A stretch of DNA of 64,000 nt from DASUPK01 sp963848955 (GTDB lineage Bacteria; Actinomycetota; Thermoleophilia; Solirubrobacterales; 70-9), in the NCBI GenBank assembly GCA_963848955.1, contig CAWKFQ010000024.1, positions 248,001 to 312,000 of the forward strand. The letters run 5' to 3'. The position numbers were made by a program, and so were the translations under genes. Within the stretch, counting starts at the first letter, position 1; each line of letters begins with the position of its first letter. The notes beneath the pieces were generated by a model. The model saw nothing but the letters and a program-made list of their open reading frames with translations, had not been told where the DNA came from and did no database searches. This document shows positions 55,929 through 64,000 of the stretch, piece after piece.

Positions 55929-58006
55929 TTGACTGATTTTTGGACCGATTACGGAATCGTGGTCGCGCTCGGCTGCGCGGCCGCGGCGGTTGTCTACGGA
56001 CTGCTGGTCACCCAGCGACTGCTTGCGAAGTCGCCCGGTAACGAGCTATGCAGGAGATCTCCGGCGCCGTGCAGGAGGGCGCGAGTGCCTACCTGAAGCG
56101 CCAGTACACGATCATCGCCGGGGTCGGCGTGGTCGTTGCGATCCTGCTGATCCCGCTGCAGAACGTGGAGACCGCGATCGGCTTCGTGATCGGGGGCACC
56201 CTCTCCGGGGCCGCCGGGTTCATCGGCATGAACCTCTCGGTGCAGGGCGAACTCGCGGGTGGCCGAGGCGGCTCGCGGCGGCATTCCGCCGGCGCTCGAC
56301 ATCGCCTTCAAGGGCGGCTCGGTCACCGGGCTGCTCGTCGTCGGCCTCGCCCTGCTGGGGGTGGCGGGTTACTTCGGCGCGCTGCTGGTCTTCACCGACC
56401 TCACCGACAAGGATGCGGTCGACGCTCTCGTCGGGCTCGGCTTCGGCGGCTCGCTGATCTCGGTCTTCGCCCGGCTCGGCGGCGGGATCTTCACCAAGGC
56501 GGCCGACGTCGGAGCCGACCTGGTCGGGAAGATCGAGGCGGGGATCCCCGAGGACGACCCCCGCAACCCCGCCGTGATCGCCGACAACGTGGGCGACAAC
56601 GTCGGCGACTGCGCCGGCATGGCCGCCGACCTGTTCGAGACCTATGCGGTCACCGCCGTCGCCGTGATGCTCCTCGGCGTGATCCAGTTCCCCGACTTCA
56701 CCCGCGAGGTGGCGATCTACCCGCTGGCGATCGGGGCCGTCGCGATCATCGCCTCGATCGTCGGGGCACTCTCGGTCCGCACGCGGACCGGGAACGTCGA
56801 GGCGGCGCTCTACCGGGGCCTGGCGGTCTCGGCTGCCCTCTCGGCCGCGGCCTTCTACCCGATCACCAAGTGGCTGATGGACGACCCGCTCGGCGGCGGG
56901 GCGCTCGGCAACACGAGCGTCGCCGACCTCTGGCTCTGCGGGCTGATCGGTGTCGGCGTCACCGCGGCGCTCTTCGTCCTCACCGACTTCTACACCTCGA
57001 CCCGCTTCCGGCCGGTGAGGACCATCGCCGAGGCCTCGGAGACCGGGCACGCGACGAACATCATCCAGGGGCTCGCTCAGGGCTTCCAGTCGACGGCGCT
57101 GCCGGTGCTGGTGCTCGCGCTGCGCGATCCTCGGAGCGCTGGAAGCTCGCCGGCGGCGGAACCGACGGGATCTACGGGATCGGCGTCGCCGTGATGGCGC
57201 AGCTCTCCCTGACCGGGCTGATCGTTGCCCTCGACGCCTTCGGGCCGATCACGGACAACGCCGGCGGGATCGCCGAGATGGCGGACCTGCCGGAGGAGGT
57301 CCGGAACATCACCGATCCGCTCGACGCGGTCGGGAACACGACGAAGGCCGTGACCAAGGGCTACGCGATCGGTTCGGCCGCGCTCGCGGCACTCGTGCTC
57401 TTCAACGCATTCACCCACGAGCTGCAGGCCGAGGCGGGCGACAAGGCGCTCAGCTTCTCGATCTCCGATCCGCCGGTGCTGATCGGGCTGCTGATCGGCG
57501 GGATGATGGTCTACCTGTTCTCGGCCCTCTCGATCGAGGCGGTGGGCCGCGCCGCGGCGGGCGTGGTCGAAGAGGTGCGCCGCCAGTTCCGGGAGCACCC
57601 GGGGATCATGCAGGGGACCGAGAAGCCCGAGTACGGACGGGCCGTCAGCATCGTCACCGCGGCCGCCCAGCGGGAGATGATCCTGCCCTCGCTGATCCCG
57701 ATCGTCGTTCCGCTGATCGTGGGAGTGATCTCGTACCAGGCGCTCGGCGGCCTGCTGATCGGCGTGATCGTGGTCGGCATCTTCATGGCGATCTCGATGA
57801 CCGCCGGAGGCGGCGCGTGGGACAACGCGAAGAAGCTGATCGAGGACGGGGCGTTCGGAGGCAAGGGCTCGGAGGCCCACGCCGCGGCGGTCACCGGTGA
57901 CACGGTCGGGGATCCCTACAAGGACACGGCCGGGCCGGCGATCAACCCGATGATCAAGGTGGCGAACATCGTTGCCATCCTGATCATCCCCATAATCGCC
58001 CTGTAG
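55929..58006 (+). CDS. hppA: K+-insensitive proton-translocating pyrophosphatase (several frameshifts)
   Basis: A polytopic membrane pump with the M-PPase signatures ISGAVQEGASAYLKRQYTII, GGIFTKAADVGADLVGKIEA GIPEDDPRNPAVIADNVGDN VGDCAGMAADLFETY (pyrophosphate/Mg site), GPITDNAGGIAEM and DTVGDPYKDTAGPAINPMIK. The diagnostic GNTTKAVTKGYAIGSA has Lys where K+-dependent enzymes have Ala, so it should be K+-independent. It couples PPi hydrolysis to H+ export. Start TTG 55929 (LTDFWTDYGIVVALG). Shifts near 56045 (missing base), 56262 and two to three around 57125-57160 separate the pieces. Confidence 0.93.
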
Positions 58007-58042
58007 ATTCGGCGCGGTGTTTGTGGCCGCCGGTCGTGCCCG

Positions 58043-58243
58043 ATGAACAAGCGACGGCCCTCGGCTGACGAGGGCTATCAGCTCGCCGTCCGCATCTTCT
58101 CGGTGACGATCATCGGGTTCGGCGTCGCGATGCTGATCGTCACCCTCGCGAGAGGAGGGGGGCCGCTGGCGGTCGGGGTTCTGTTCGGGTTGCTCTTCAT
58201 CGCGCTCGGCTCTGGGCGTCTGTACCTCTCGATGCGGGGATGA
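58043..58243 (+). CDS. Small two-helix membrane protein
   Basis: A 66-residue protein, MNKRRPSADEGYQLAVRIFS, with two transmembrane helices (VTIIGFGVAMLIVTLA and LAVGVLFGLLFIALGSGRLY). It lies between hppA and the APC permease, same strand, 36 and 16 bp away. The function is unknown. Confidence 0.6.
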   Translation: MNKRRPSADEGYQLAVRIFSVTIIGFGVAMLIVTLARGGGPLAVGVLFGLLFIALGSGRLYLSMRG

Positions 58244-58259
58244 GGAGGCCGGCCCGATC

Positions 58260-60208
58260 ATGAGGCGCCTCCTCGGGGTGCCGTTCCTGTACGCCGCGGC
58301 GTCCTCGGCGGTCGGGTTCTCGATCTACTTCTCGATCGGCGTGGTGGCCGACCGCGGGCTGGGCCTGACGCCGGTGATCTTCCTGCTGGCCGGGCTGATG
58401 TTCGCGATCACCTCGCTCTCCTACGTCGAGGGAGGAGCGATGCTCAGGGAGCGGGGCGGCTCGGCGACGTTCGCGCGCCACGCGTTCAACGAGCTGATCA
58501 GCTTCATCGCCGGCTGGGCGATCCTGATCGACTACCTGATCGTGATCGCGGCGGCGGCGATCACGGTCTCGCACTATCTGACGCCGATCTCGGGGACCTT
58601 CGGCGGGGGCGATGTGGAGCTGGCGGTCGCCGCGCTCGTAATCGCGCTCGCCGCGATCCTCAACATCGCGGATGTCACAGGCCGCAACCGGCAGCGCCGG
58701 CTGGTGGTGCTGGCCCTGGCCGAGCTGGGGCTGCAGCTGCTGGTGATCATCGTGGGCCTGCTGGTGGTCCTGCATCCGGATCGGTTGACCGATCAGCTGG
58801 ATCTCTTCAGCTCGCCCACCGTCAAGGACGTCGTCTATTCGCTGGTGGTCGCGACGATCGCCTACGCGGGGATCGAGGCCGCCAGCGACCTCGCGCCCGA
58901 GCTCGAGTTCGAGCCGGGCGACCTGAAGAGGGTGCTCGGGGTGGGGGCGATCGCGATCCCGCTGATCTACGCGGGGATCGCAGCGGTCGCGCTGATGGCG
59001 GTGCCGGTTGAACCCACCGCGCACGGGCCGGAGACGGCGCTCGCCGGCCGCTACATCGAGGAGCCGATCCTGGGGGTGGTCGCCAACTACGACCACGGGT
59101 TCCTCTCCGACCTCATGAAGTGGGCGGTGATGCTCGTGGCGGTGCCGGTGCTGTTCTGGGCGGCGAACGGGGCGATGCTTGGGCTCTCGCGGCACGTCTA
59201 CGTGCTGGCGACCAACCGTCAGATCCCGAGCTGGGCGGGCAAGCTCGAGTCGACCTACTCCACTCCCTATATCGCGATCGGGATCGCGGCCGTGCTGGCG
59301 CTCGCGCTGGCGATCCCGGGGGACATCCGCTTCCTGGCGCGGGTCTACGCGTTCGGGGCGCTGCTCGCGGTGACCATCGCGCAGATCTCGATCGTCCGAT
59401 TACGCGTCGTCGAGCCGGATCTGGAGCGGCCGTATCGGGTGCCGTGGAACGTGAGAATCGGTTCGCACGAGCTGCCCTTGCTGTCGATCATCGGGGCGCT
59501 GATCAGCGGCCTCGCCTGGATCAGCGTCTTCGTCCTTCACCACACGGCCGTCTGGGTCGGGGGCGGCTGGATGCTGTTCGGCCTCGTCTTCTACGTGATC
59601 TACCGGCGCTACGTGGAGGGGACTCCGCTGACCAGGCGGGTCCAGGTGCCGGAGGCCTCGCTCAAGAAGCAGCCGGCGGAGGTGGAGTACTCGACCATCC
59701 TGGTCCCGGTCTTCGGGACCAAGCTCGACGACGACATCGTCAGCACGGCGGGCCGGCTTGCGGACGCTTCGGTGGACCAGGGCGAGCGGCCGCCTCGCCT
59801 TGACGTCGTCTACGTGGCCGAGGTGCCGCTCACGGTGCCGCTCGATTCGCCCTTGCCGAAGGAGGTTCAGGAGCGAGGCGGCGAGGGCGCTCGAGCGGGC
59901 GCGGGAGGTCGGCGAGCGAGTATGAGAACGTCGAGGTGACGACGAAACTGATCCCGGCGAGATCGCTGGGGTCCGGCATCGTCCAGGAGGCGCGGGACAA
60001 GGGGGCGGAGGTGATCGTGATGGGAGGCGAGCCGCCGACGCGCGTCCGAGGGGGCGCGATCCTCGGCGGCATCGGCGGCGCGCGACCGGACGAGATCGGC
60101 GAGGTGACCGAGTACGTGCTGAGGAAGGCGCCGAGCCGGGTGCTGTTGACCGCGCCTCCGGAGGAGGACGAGGCCGATGTCACGCCGGAGGGGGATCCGG
60201 CACCGTGA
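58260..60208 (+). CDS. APC-family permease with C-terminal universal-stress domain (two +1 shifts)
   Basis: About twelve helices with APC features (VGFSIYFSIGVVADRGLGLT, TSLSYVEGGAMLRERGGSAT FARHAFNELISFIAGW, IAYAGIEAASDLAPELEFEP) are followed by a soluble UspA-like domain: EYSTILVPVFGTKLDDDIVS TAGRLA and, after two insertions at about 59876 and 59919 (both GAGCGAG for GAGGAG), VTTKLIPARSLGSGIVQEAR DKGAEVIVMGGEPP. The gene order APC permease next to two TrkA proteins is also found in Mycobacterium tuberculosis (Rv2690c-ceoB-ceoC, from memory), which favours K+ or amino-acid transport gated by nucleotides. Confidence 0.85.
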
Positions 60209-60212
60209 AAAG

Positions 60213-61433
60213 CTAGGCCGGGGCCTTGTCCCGGGCGCGGGAGCGTTTCCGGGGGCGGGGCTTGTCCACCTGCAGCGGTTCACGCGGGATCGTGTTCAGC
60301 TTGCGCCCGCGCGCGTCCCAGGAGGCGATCCAGGCGGGGAACTCGCGAGCCGGCATCGGGGCGCCGATCAGGAAGCCCTGGGCGGCGTCGCAGCCCATGC
60401 CGCGGAGCTGGCGCCAGGCGTCGGCGGTTTCGACGCCCTCGGCAACCACCCGGAGGCCCATCTGGCGGGCGAGGTGGACAGTCGAGCGGACCAGGGCTTT
60501 GTCGCCGCCGCGCCCCAGGGCGCGGATGAAGGACCGATCGATCTTGAGCTCATCGACGGTGAGGCTCTTGAGACGGTCCAGGAAGGTGTGGCCGGTGCCG
60601 AAGTCGTCGATCGAGATCGAGACACCGAGGTCGGTCAGGCGCTCGAGGGCCTCCGACGGATCGGTGGCACTCATGACCGCGTCCTCGGTGACGTCGAACC
60701 GGAGTGCTGTTGCGGGCAGGCCGCTCTGGGACAGGGCGGCCATAACGGCCTTTTCGAGACGCGGGTCGGGCTCGGCCAGGACGTCGGCGGGGAGGTTGAC
60801 CGAGAGCTCGACCCGGAGGCCGGAGCGCCACCAGTCGCCCCCGGCGCGGGCCGAGAGCTCGATGACCCGCTCGGTCAGCGCCCGCATGAGGCCGCCGGAT
60901 TCCGCCAGGTGGAGGAACTCGCTGGGCTGGAGGACGCCGCGCTCGGGATGGAACCAGCGGGCCAGGGCTTCGACACCGGCGACACGCGCCGTTGGGAGGT
61001 CCACCTTGGGGAGGAAGTAGGTCTGGATCTCGTCCCTGCGGAGGGCGGCGGCGAGCTCGTCCTGCAGGGCGAGGCGCTCGAGCAGGTCGGGACCGAGGCC
61101 GGGATGGAAGAGGCTGAGGGCCCGGGCGATCGCGTGGGTTTCCTCGTGCTCGGTGGGGTGGAACTCGCGGCCCGTTCGCGCCAGGACCAGATGGCCGCGA
61201 AGCCGGCCGCGCACCGGCACCACCAGCGTGGCTTCGGAGCTCGCGCTCTCCGTGAGCTCGCCGTCGACGTAGACGCAGAGGTCGGATTCCACGGCCTCGG
61301 AGGCGCGCTGGAGGGCGATCTGGACAGCAGCCGCATAGGTGGCGCTGTCCGAGAGCGCGCGCAGATGCCCCGCCGTGCGCTCGCTCGGTCCCGGGATGGG
61401 TGGGCTGCCCATTTGAGGTTCGGTCGCGTCCAT
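60213..61433 (-). CDS. GAF-like/EAL-domain cyclic-di-GMP phosphodiesterase
   Basis: The first ~135 residues resemble a degenerate GAF sensor (VQIALQRASEAVESDLCVYV DGE). The rest is an EAL domain with all usual catalytic residues: EAL in AGVEALARW, Asn in VELSVNLPAD, Glu in LRFDVTEDAV, Asp pair in SISIDDFGTGHTFL, Lys in DELKIDRSFI, Glu in VAEGVETADAW and Gln in CDAAQGFLIG. It should hydrolyse c-di-GMP to pGpG. The C-terminus is basic. There is no GGDEF domain. It is convergent with the APC permease (4-bp gap) and divergent from the TrkA pair, suggesting c-di-GMP control near K+ transport (inference). Confidence 0.9.
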   Translation of the reverse strand: MDATEPQMGSPPIPGPSERTAGHLRALSDSATYAAAVQIALQRASEAVESDLCVYVDGELTESASSEATLVVPVRGRLRGHLVLARTGREFHPTEHEETHAIARALSLFHPGLGPDLLERLALQDELAAALRRDEIQTYFLPKVDLPTARVAGVEALARWFHPERGVLQPSEFLHLAESGGLMRALTERVIELSARAGGDWWRSGLRVELSVNLPADVLAEPDPRLEKAVMAALSQSGLPATALRFDVTEDAVMSATDPSEALERLTDLGVSISIDDFGTGHTFLDRLKSLTVDELKIDRSFIRALGRGGDKALVRSTVHLARQMGLRVVAEGVETADAWRQLRGMGCDAAQGFLIGAPMPAREFPAWIASWDARGRKLNTIPREPLQVDKPRPRKRSRARDKAPA

Positions 61434-61600
61434 GTGGATATCCAGCTCCCCCTATCCCATGCGCACGCATCGCGCGGTCGGACCGAGACCAAGTCTCGGG
61501 CCGGGCCGGGCGGTGGACAAGCGGTCGAACTACGCGGCCAGGTCCGTAGTTGCCCCGGATCGGGGCCTCTCGCGTGTCGCTCCCATCTAAGATCCGGGCT

Positions 61601-62045
61601 GTGTTCGTTCTGATCGTTGGTTGTGGGCGGGTCGGCTCCTCGGTCGCGCGCACGATGCTGCGCGAGGGTCACGAGGTGTCCTGCCTGGATGAGGACCCCG
61701 AGGCGCACGCGCGCCTCGAGGTGAACCTGGAGAAGTCCTGGGAGGACGCGGGCGGTCAGTTCACGGTGGGGACCGGACTGGAGGAGGACGCGTTGACCGC
61801 CGCCGGCATCGAGCGGGCTGACGCGTTCATAGCCTCCACCGATGGGGACAACACGAACATCGTCATCTCTCAGATCGCGAAGCGGAGATTCAATGTGCCG
61901 ACTGTGGTCGCGCGGATCCTCGACCCGCTGCGGGCCGAGTGGTATTCGAAGCAGGGGGTGAACACCGTCTGCCCGACTCGGATCGCGATTGAGATGCTCG
62001 AGAAGGAGGTTCTGCAGGCGGCCGGGCGGCCGAGTCAACAGCTGA
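61601..62045 (+). CDS. TrkA-N domain protein, CeoB-like (stop uncertain)
   Basis: GTG 61601 opens VFVLIVGCGRVGSSVARTML REGHEVSCLDEDPEAH, a Rossmann RCK domain binding NAD(H) or ATP, followed by IASTDGDNTNIVISQIAKRR FNVPTVVARILDPLRAEWY. As printed, the frame does not stop but reads through the whole next gene to 62749, which is not credible; a one-base shift just before 62043 would give the TGA at 62043-62045, 3 bp before the second TrkA gene. It probably regulates the neighbouring APC-type or Trk potassium transporter. Confidence 0.8.
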
Positions 62046-62048
62046 CCG

Positions 62049-62738
62049 ATGGCAGAGGGGAAGTACATCATCATCGCCGGGGCCGGCAAGGTGGGATGGA
62101 ACCTGGCGCGGGAGCTGCTCGAGAAGGGTCACGAGGTGACCGTGATCGAGGACAACCGGAACCGGTACCTGACCGTCGAGCAGGAGCTCGAGCACAACAT
62201 CCAGTACGGGGACGCCTCGGAGCTGTGGGTGCTGGAGCGGGCCGGGATCTCGCGCGCCGACCTGGTTGTCGCGGTGACCGGCGACGACGAGGACAACATG
62301 CTGATCTGCCAGGTGGCGAAGGAGAAGTACCTGGTCGACCGGATCATCGCGCGGGTGAACAACCCGCGGAACCGGCCCCACTTCGAGCTGCTGGGGATCA
62401 AGCCCTACGTGTCCGCGACGGACCTGATTCTGCGGCTGCTGGAGCACGAGGTGCCCGAGTACGGCCTGGTCCACCTGCTCGACCTTCCCGAGGAGCGGCT
62501 GGAGATCATCGAGATGATGCTCGGCGACAACAGCAGGGTCGCGGGCATGAGGGTGGGGGACCTGAACATGCCGGAGGGCAGCCTGCTGATCTCGATCCTG
62601 CGCGAGGGGCAGGGGGGCTTCGTGCCCACTCCCGACACGATCCTCGAGGCCGGGGACGAGGTGCTGGCCGTCCTCGATCCGGGGTTGGAGGAGGAGCTCA
62701 AGGTCTTCTTCGGGTCGGACGGTGCCGGAGCGGACTGA
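62049..62738 (+). CDS. TrkA-N/TrkA-C protein, CeoC-like
   Basis: The 229-residue protein begins AEGKYIIIAGAGKVGWNLAR ELLEKGHEVTVIEDNRNRY (RCK_N) and has VAVTGDDEDNMLICQVAKEK and a C-terminal RCK_C domain (NSRVAGMRVGDLNMPEGSLL ISI). It forms a pair with the preceding TrkA protein, matching the mycobacterial CeoB/CeoC arrangement. ATG 62049. The 3' end overlaps the reductase gene by 17 bp. Confidence 0.9.
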   Translation: MAEGKYIIIAGAGKVGWNLARELLEKGHEVTVIEDNRNRYLTVEQELEHNIQYGDASELWVLERAGISRADLVVAVTGDDEDNMLICQVAKEKYLVDRIIARVNNPRNRPHFELLGIKPYVSATDLILRLLEHEVPEYGLVHLLDLPEERLEIIEMMLGDNSRVAGMRVGDLNMPEGSLLISILREGQGGFVPTPDTILEAGDEVLAVLDPGLEEELKVFFGSDGAGAD

Positions 62739-63966
62739 GTTCCTGCTGATCGGGGGTTTCGCCTCCGGTTACTGCGCCGCCGAGCTGCGCAAGAGGGGTG
62801 CGGACGGAAAGATCGTGCTCGTCGGGCGCGAGACGGACCCGCCGTACGAGCGGCCGCCGCTTTCCAAGGAGCATTTGCGCGGTGAGGCGAGCCGCGAGGA
62901 CGCCTACGTCAACCCGCTCTCGTGGTACGAGGAGAACGGGGTCGAGCTGCGGACTGGGACGAATGTGATGTCGCTCGATCCGGAGGCGCGGACGGTGAAG
63001 CTGCAGGGCGGGGACGAGGTGGAATTCGAGAAGGCGCTGATCGCCACCGGCGCGAACGTGAACATTCTTCGGGTGGACGGGGCGAACCTCGACCGCATCC
63101 ACTACCTGCGGACGTTCGGCAACTCGGAAAACATCCAGGCCGATGCCGAGAAGGCGGACCGCGTGGTGCTGGTGGGCGGCAGCTACATCGCCTGCGAGGT
63201 GGCCGCGTCACTGAAGTCGAAGGGGACCGACTGTTCGCTGGTGATGATGGAGGACGTGGCGCTGTCGCGAACCTTCGGCGAACGGGCGGGGCGGTGGTTC
63301 CAGGAGCTGCTCGAGTCCAAGGGAATCGAATTCCACGGCGGCGAGTCGCTCGCGACGTTCGAGGGGGATGACCACGCGAGCGCGGTCGTCACGGAGAGCG
63401 GCAAGACGATCGAGGGCGACATGGTCGTGGTCGGGGTGGGGGTGAGGCCGGACGTGATGGTGGCCCAGCGGGCGGGCTTGGAGATCAACGAGGGCGACGG
63501 CGGAATCCGCTGCGACGAGACGCTGCAGAGCTCGGTTGAGGGGATCTTCGCTGCCGGTGATGTCTGCTCGTATGACAGCCGCGTGCACGGCCGGCGGCTG
63601 CGGGTCGAGCACTGGGACGTGGCGATGCAGCAGGGGCAGCATGCTGCGAAGGCGATGCTCGGGGACACGCAGCCGTACGAGGTGGTGCCGTACTTCTTCA
63701 GCGACCTCGCTGACTGGGCAAGCCTCGAATACGTGGGGCCGGCGACCGACTGGGACGAGGAGATCTGGCGCGGGGACCCGGACGCCGGCGAATTCGCGGT
63801 CTTCTACCTCAAGGACGGCAAGGTGGCGGGCGCCTTGAGCGTGGAGCGCTCGGAGGATCTTGGCCACGCGCGCACGCTGCTCGCGGAGGGCGTGGACGTC
63901 GGATCTGACGAGGCGAAGGCCCTGCTCGGGGACCCGGACAGCGACCTGGCCGAGGTGACACCCTGA
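62722..63966 (+). CDS. NAD(P)/FAD-dependent oxidoreductase, ferredoxin-reductase/AIF-like
   Basis: The 414-residue protein has an FAD motif near the N-terminus (EFLLIGGFASGYCAAELRKR), the flavin-side PPYERPPLSKEHLRGE, ALIATGANVNIL, the NAD motif VVLVGGSYIACEVAASLKSK, VEGIFAAGDVCSYDS and a C-terminal reductase-like domain (HWDVAMQQGQHAAKAMLGD). It probably passes electrons from NAD(P)H to a ferredoxin or rubredoxin. The usual GGGxAS of this group appears as GGFAS, one glycine short; a three-base loss in a G run would explain this. GTG 62722 overlaps the TrkA gene end. Confidence 0.85.
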   Translation: MPERTEFLLIGGFASGYCAAELRKRGADGKIVLVGRETDPPYERPPLSKEHLRGEASREDAYVNPLSWYEENGVELRTGTNVMSLDPEARTVKLQGGDEVEFEKALIATGANVNILRVDGANLDRIHYLRTFGNSENIQADAEKADRVVLVGGSYIACEVAASLKSKGTDCSLVMMEDVALSRTFGERAGRWFQELLESKGIEFHGGESLATFEGDDHASAVVTESGKTIEGDMVVVGVGVRPDVMVAQRAGLEINEGDGGIRCDETLQSSVEGIFAAGDVCSYDSRVHGRRLRVEHWDVAMQQGQHAAKAMLGDTQPYEVVPYFFSDLADWASLEYVGPATDWDEEIWRGDPDAGEFAVFYLKDGKVAGALSVERSEDLGHARTLLAEGVDVGSDEAKALLGDPDSDLAEVTP

Positions 63967-63979
63967 GGCGAATTTCGCC
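63967..63979. repeat. Palindrome GGCGAATTTCGCC at window end
   Basis: A perfect 13-bp palindrome starts at the base after the reductase stop. It may be a terminator stem or an operator for a gene beyond the window. The last ~20 bases contain no start codon in a convincing context. Confidence 0.3.
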
Positions 63980-64000
63980 CGAAGACACTCGCTATCGTTC

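Noticed and set aside
61601..62749. A single long protein fusing the first TrkA domain to a frame covering the second TrkA gene
   Set aside because: Beyond 62045 the frame reads Arg/Gly/Glu-rich nonsense while a perfect TrkA protein lies in the other frame. A one-base shift is simpler.

Overview
The window is 64 kb of very GC-rich, gene-dense bacterial DNA, most likely from an actinobacterium of the class Thermoleophilia (Solirubrobacterales or a relative), probably a metagenome-assembled or long-read-only genome. Reasons: frequent GTG/TTG starts, many ATGA/GTGA stop-start overlaps, actinobacterial families (DUF7144 membrane protein, DUF6325, amphi-Trp, CeoB/CeoC-type TrkA pair, redox-sensing repressor Rex) and S1, UvrA, UvrB and H+-pyrophosphatase of the expected type. 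I see no rRNA, tRNA, CRISPR array or intact insertion sequence.

Layout. 0-5 kb: ABC exporter, a 54-codon arginine-rich mini-gene with an excellent ribosome binding site, a membrane-anchored ECF sigma factor, a DMT exporter and a flavin reductase. 5-15 kb: rpsA-coaE-lytic transglycosylase-trypsin-like protease, a copper-protein gene divergent from a TetR regulator with paired operators, a PhoD-type phosphatase and uvrB. 15-25 kb: a secreted protein, a CRP-thioredoxin reductase fusion, a DUF1326 remnant, an F420-reductase-like gene overlapping a heme peroxidase, a K+ channel and two MFS transporters. 25-32 kb: uvrA, small membrane proteins, a ROK sugar kinase and an acyltransferase, with most of the large genes broken by single-base shifts. 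32-41 kb: DUF389, YjbQ, envelope proteins, a membrane phosphatase/flippase-like pair, a lipid kinase and a PAP2 phosphatase. 41-44 kb: pantothenate operon (DUF2520-panC-vestigial panD-panB). 44-50 kb: FmdB, uracil-DNA glycosylase and the tRNA t6A genes tsaE ... tsaB-rimI-tsaD, split by a tandem pair of secreted paralogues. 50-53.5 kb: an apparent 3.7-kb integrated island between a glutaredoxin gene and rex. 53.5-64 kb: rex, a glutamate-cysteine-ligase-like enzyme, DUF1844, hppA, an APC permease with a universal-stress domain, an EAL phosphodiesterase, two TrkA proteins and an NAD(P)H reductase.

Functional themes are redox control (Rex, glutaredoxin, thioredoxin-like proteins, peroxidase, reductases), potassium and pyrophosphate energetics (K+ channel, APC/TrkA, hppA), DNA repair (uvrA, uvrB, family-4 UDG) and envelope or secreted proteins.

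Quality caution. About 20 genes contain frameshifts. Nearly all +1 shifts that I inspected can be repaired by removing one C (usually the C of a CpG), and most -1 shifts lie in G runs. Essential genes such as uvrA, rpsA and tsaB are affected, so I treat these as consensus errors rather than pseudogenes and annotate each gene across its shifts.

The most interesting signals are (1) the island whose 15-bp direct repeats re-create the 3' end of the glutaredoxin gene next to rex, (2) a 34-codon panD remnant still translationally coupled between panC and panB, (3) helically phased TCAT repeats upstream of three secreted-protein genes, and (4) the 54-codon Arg8 mini-gene.
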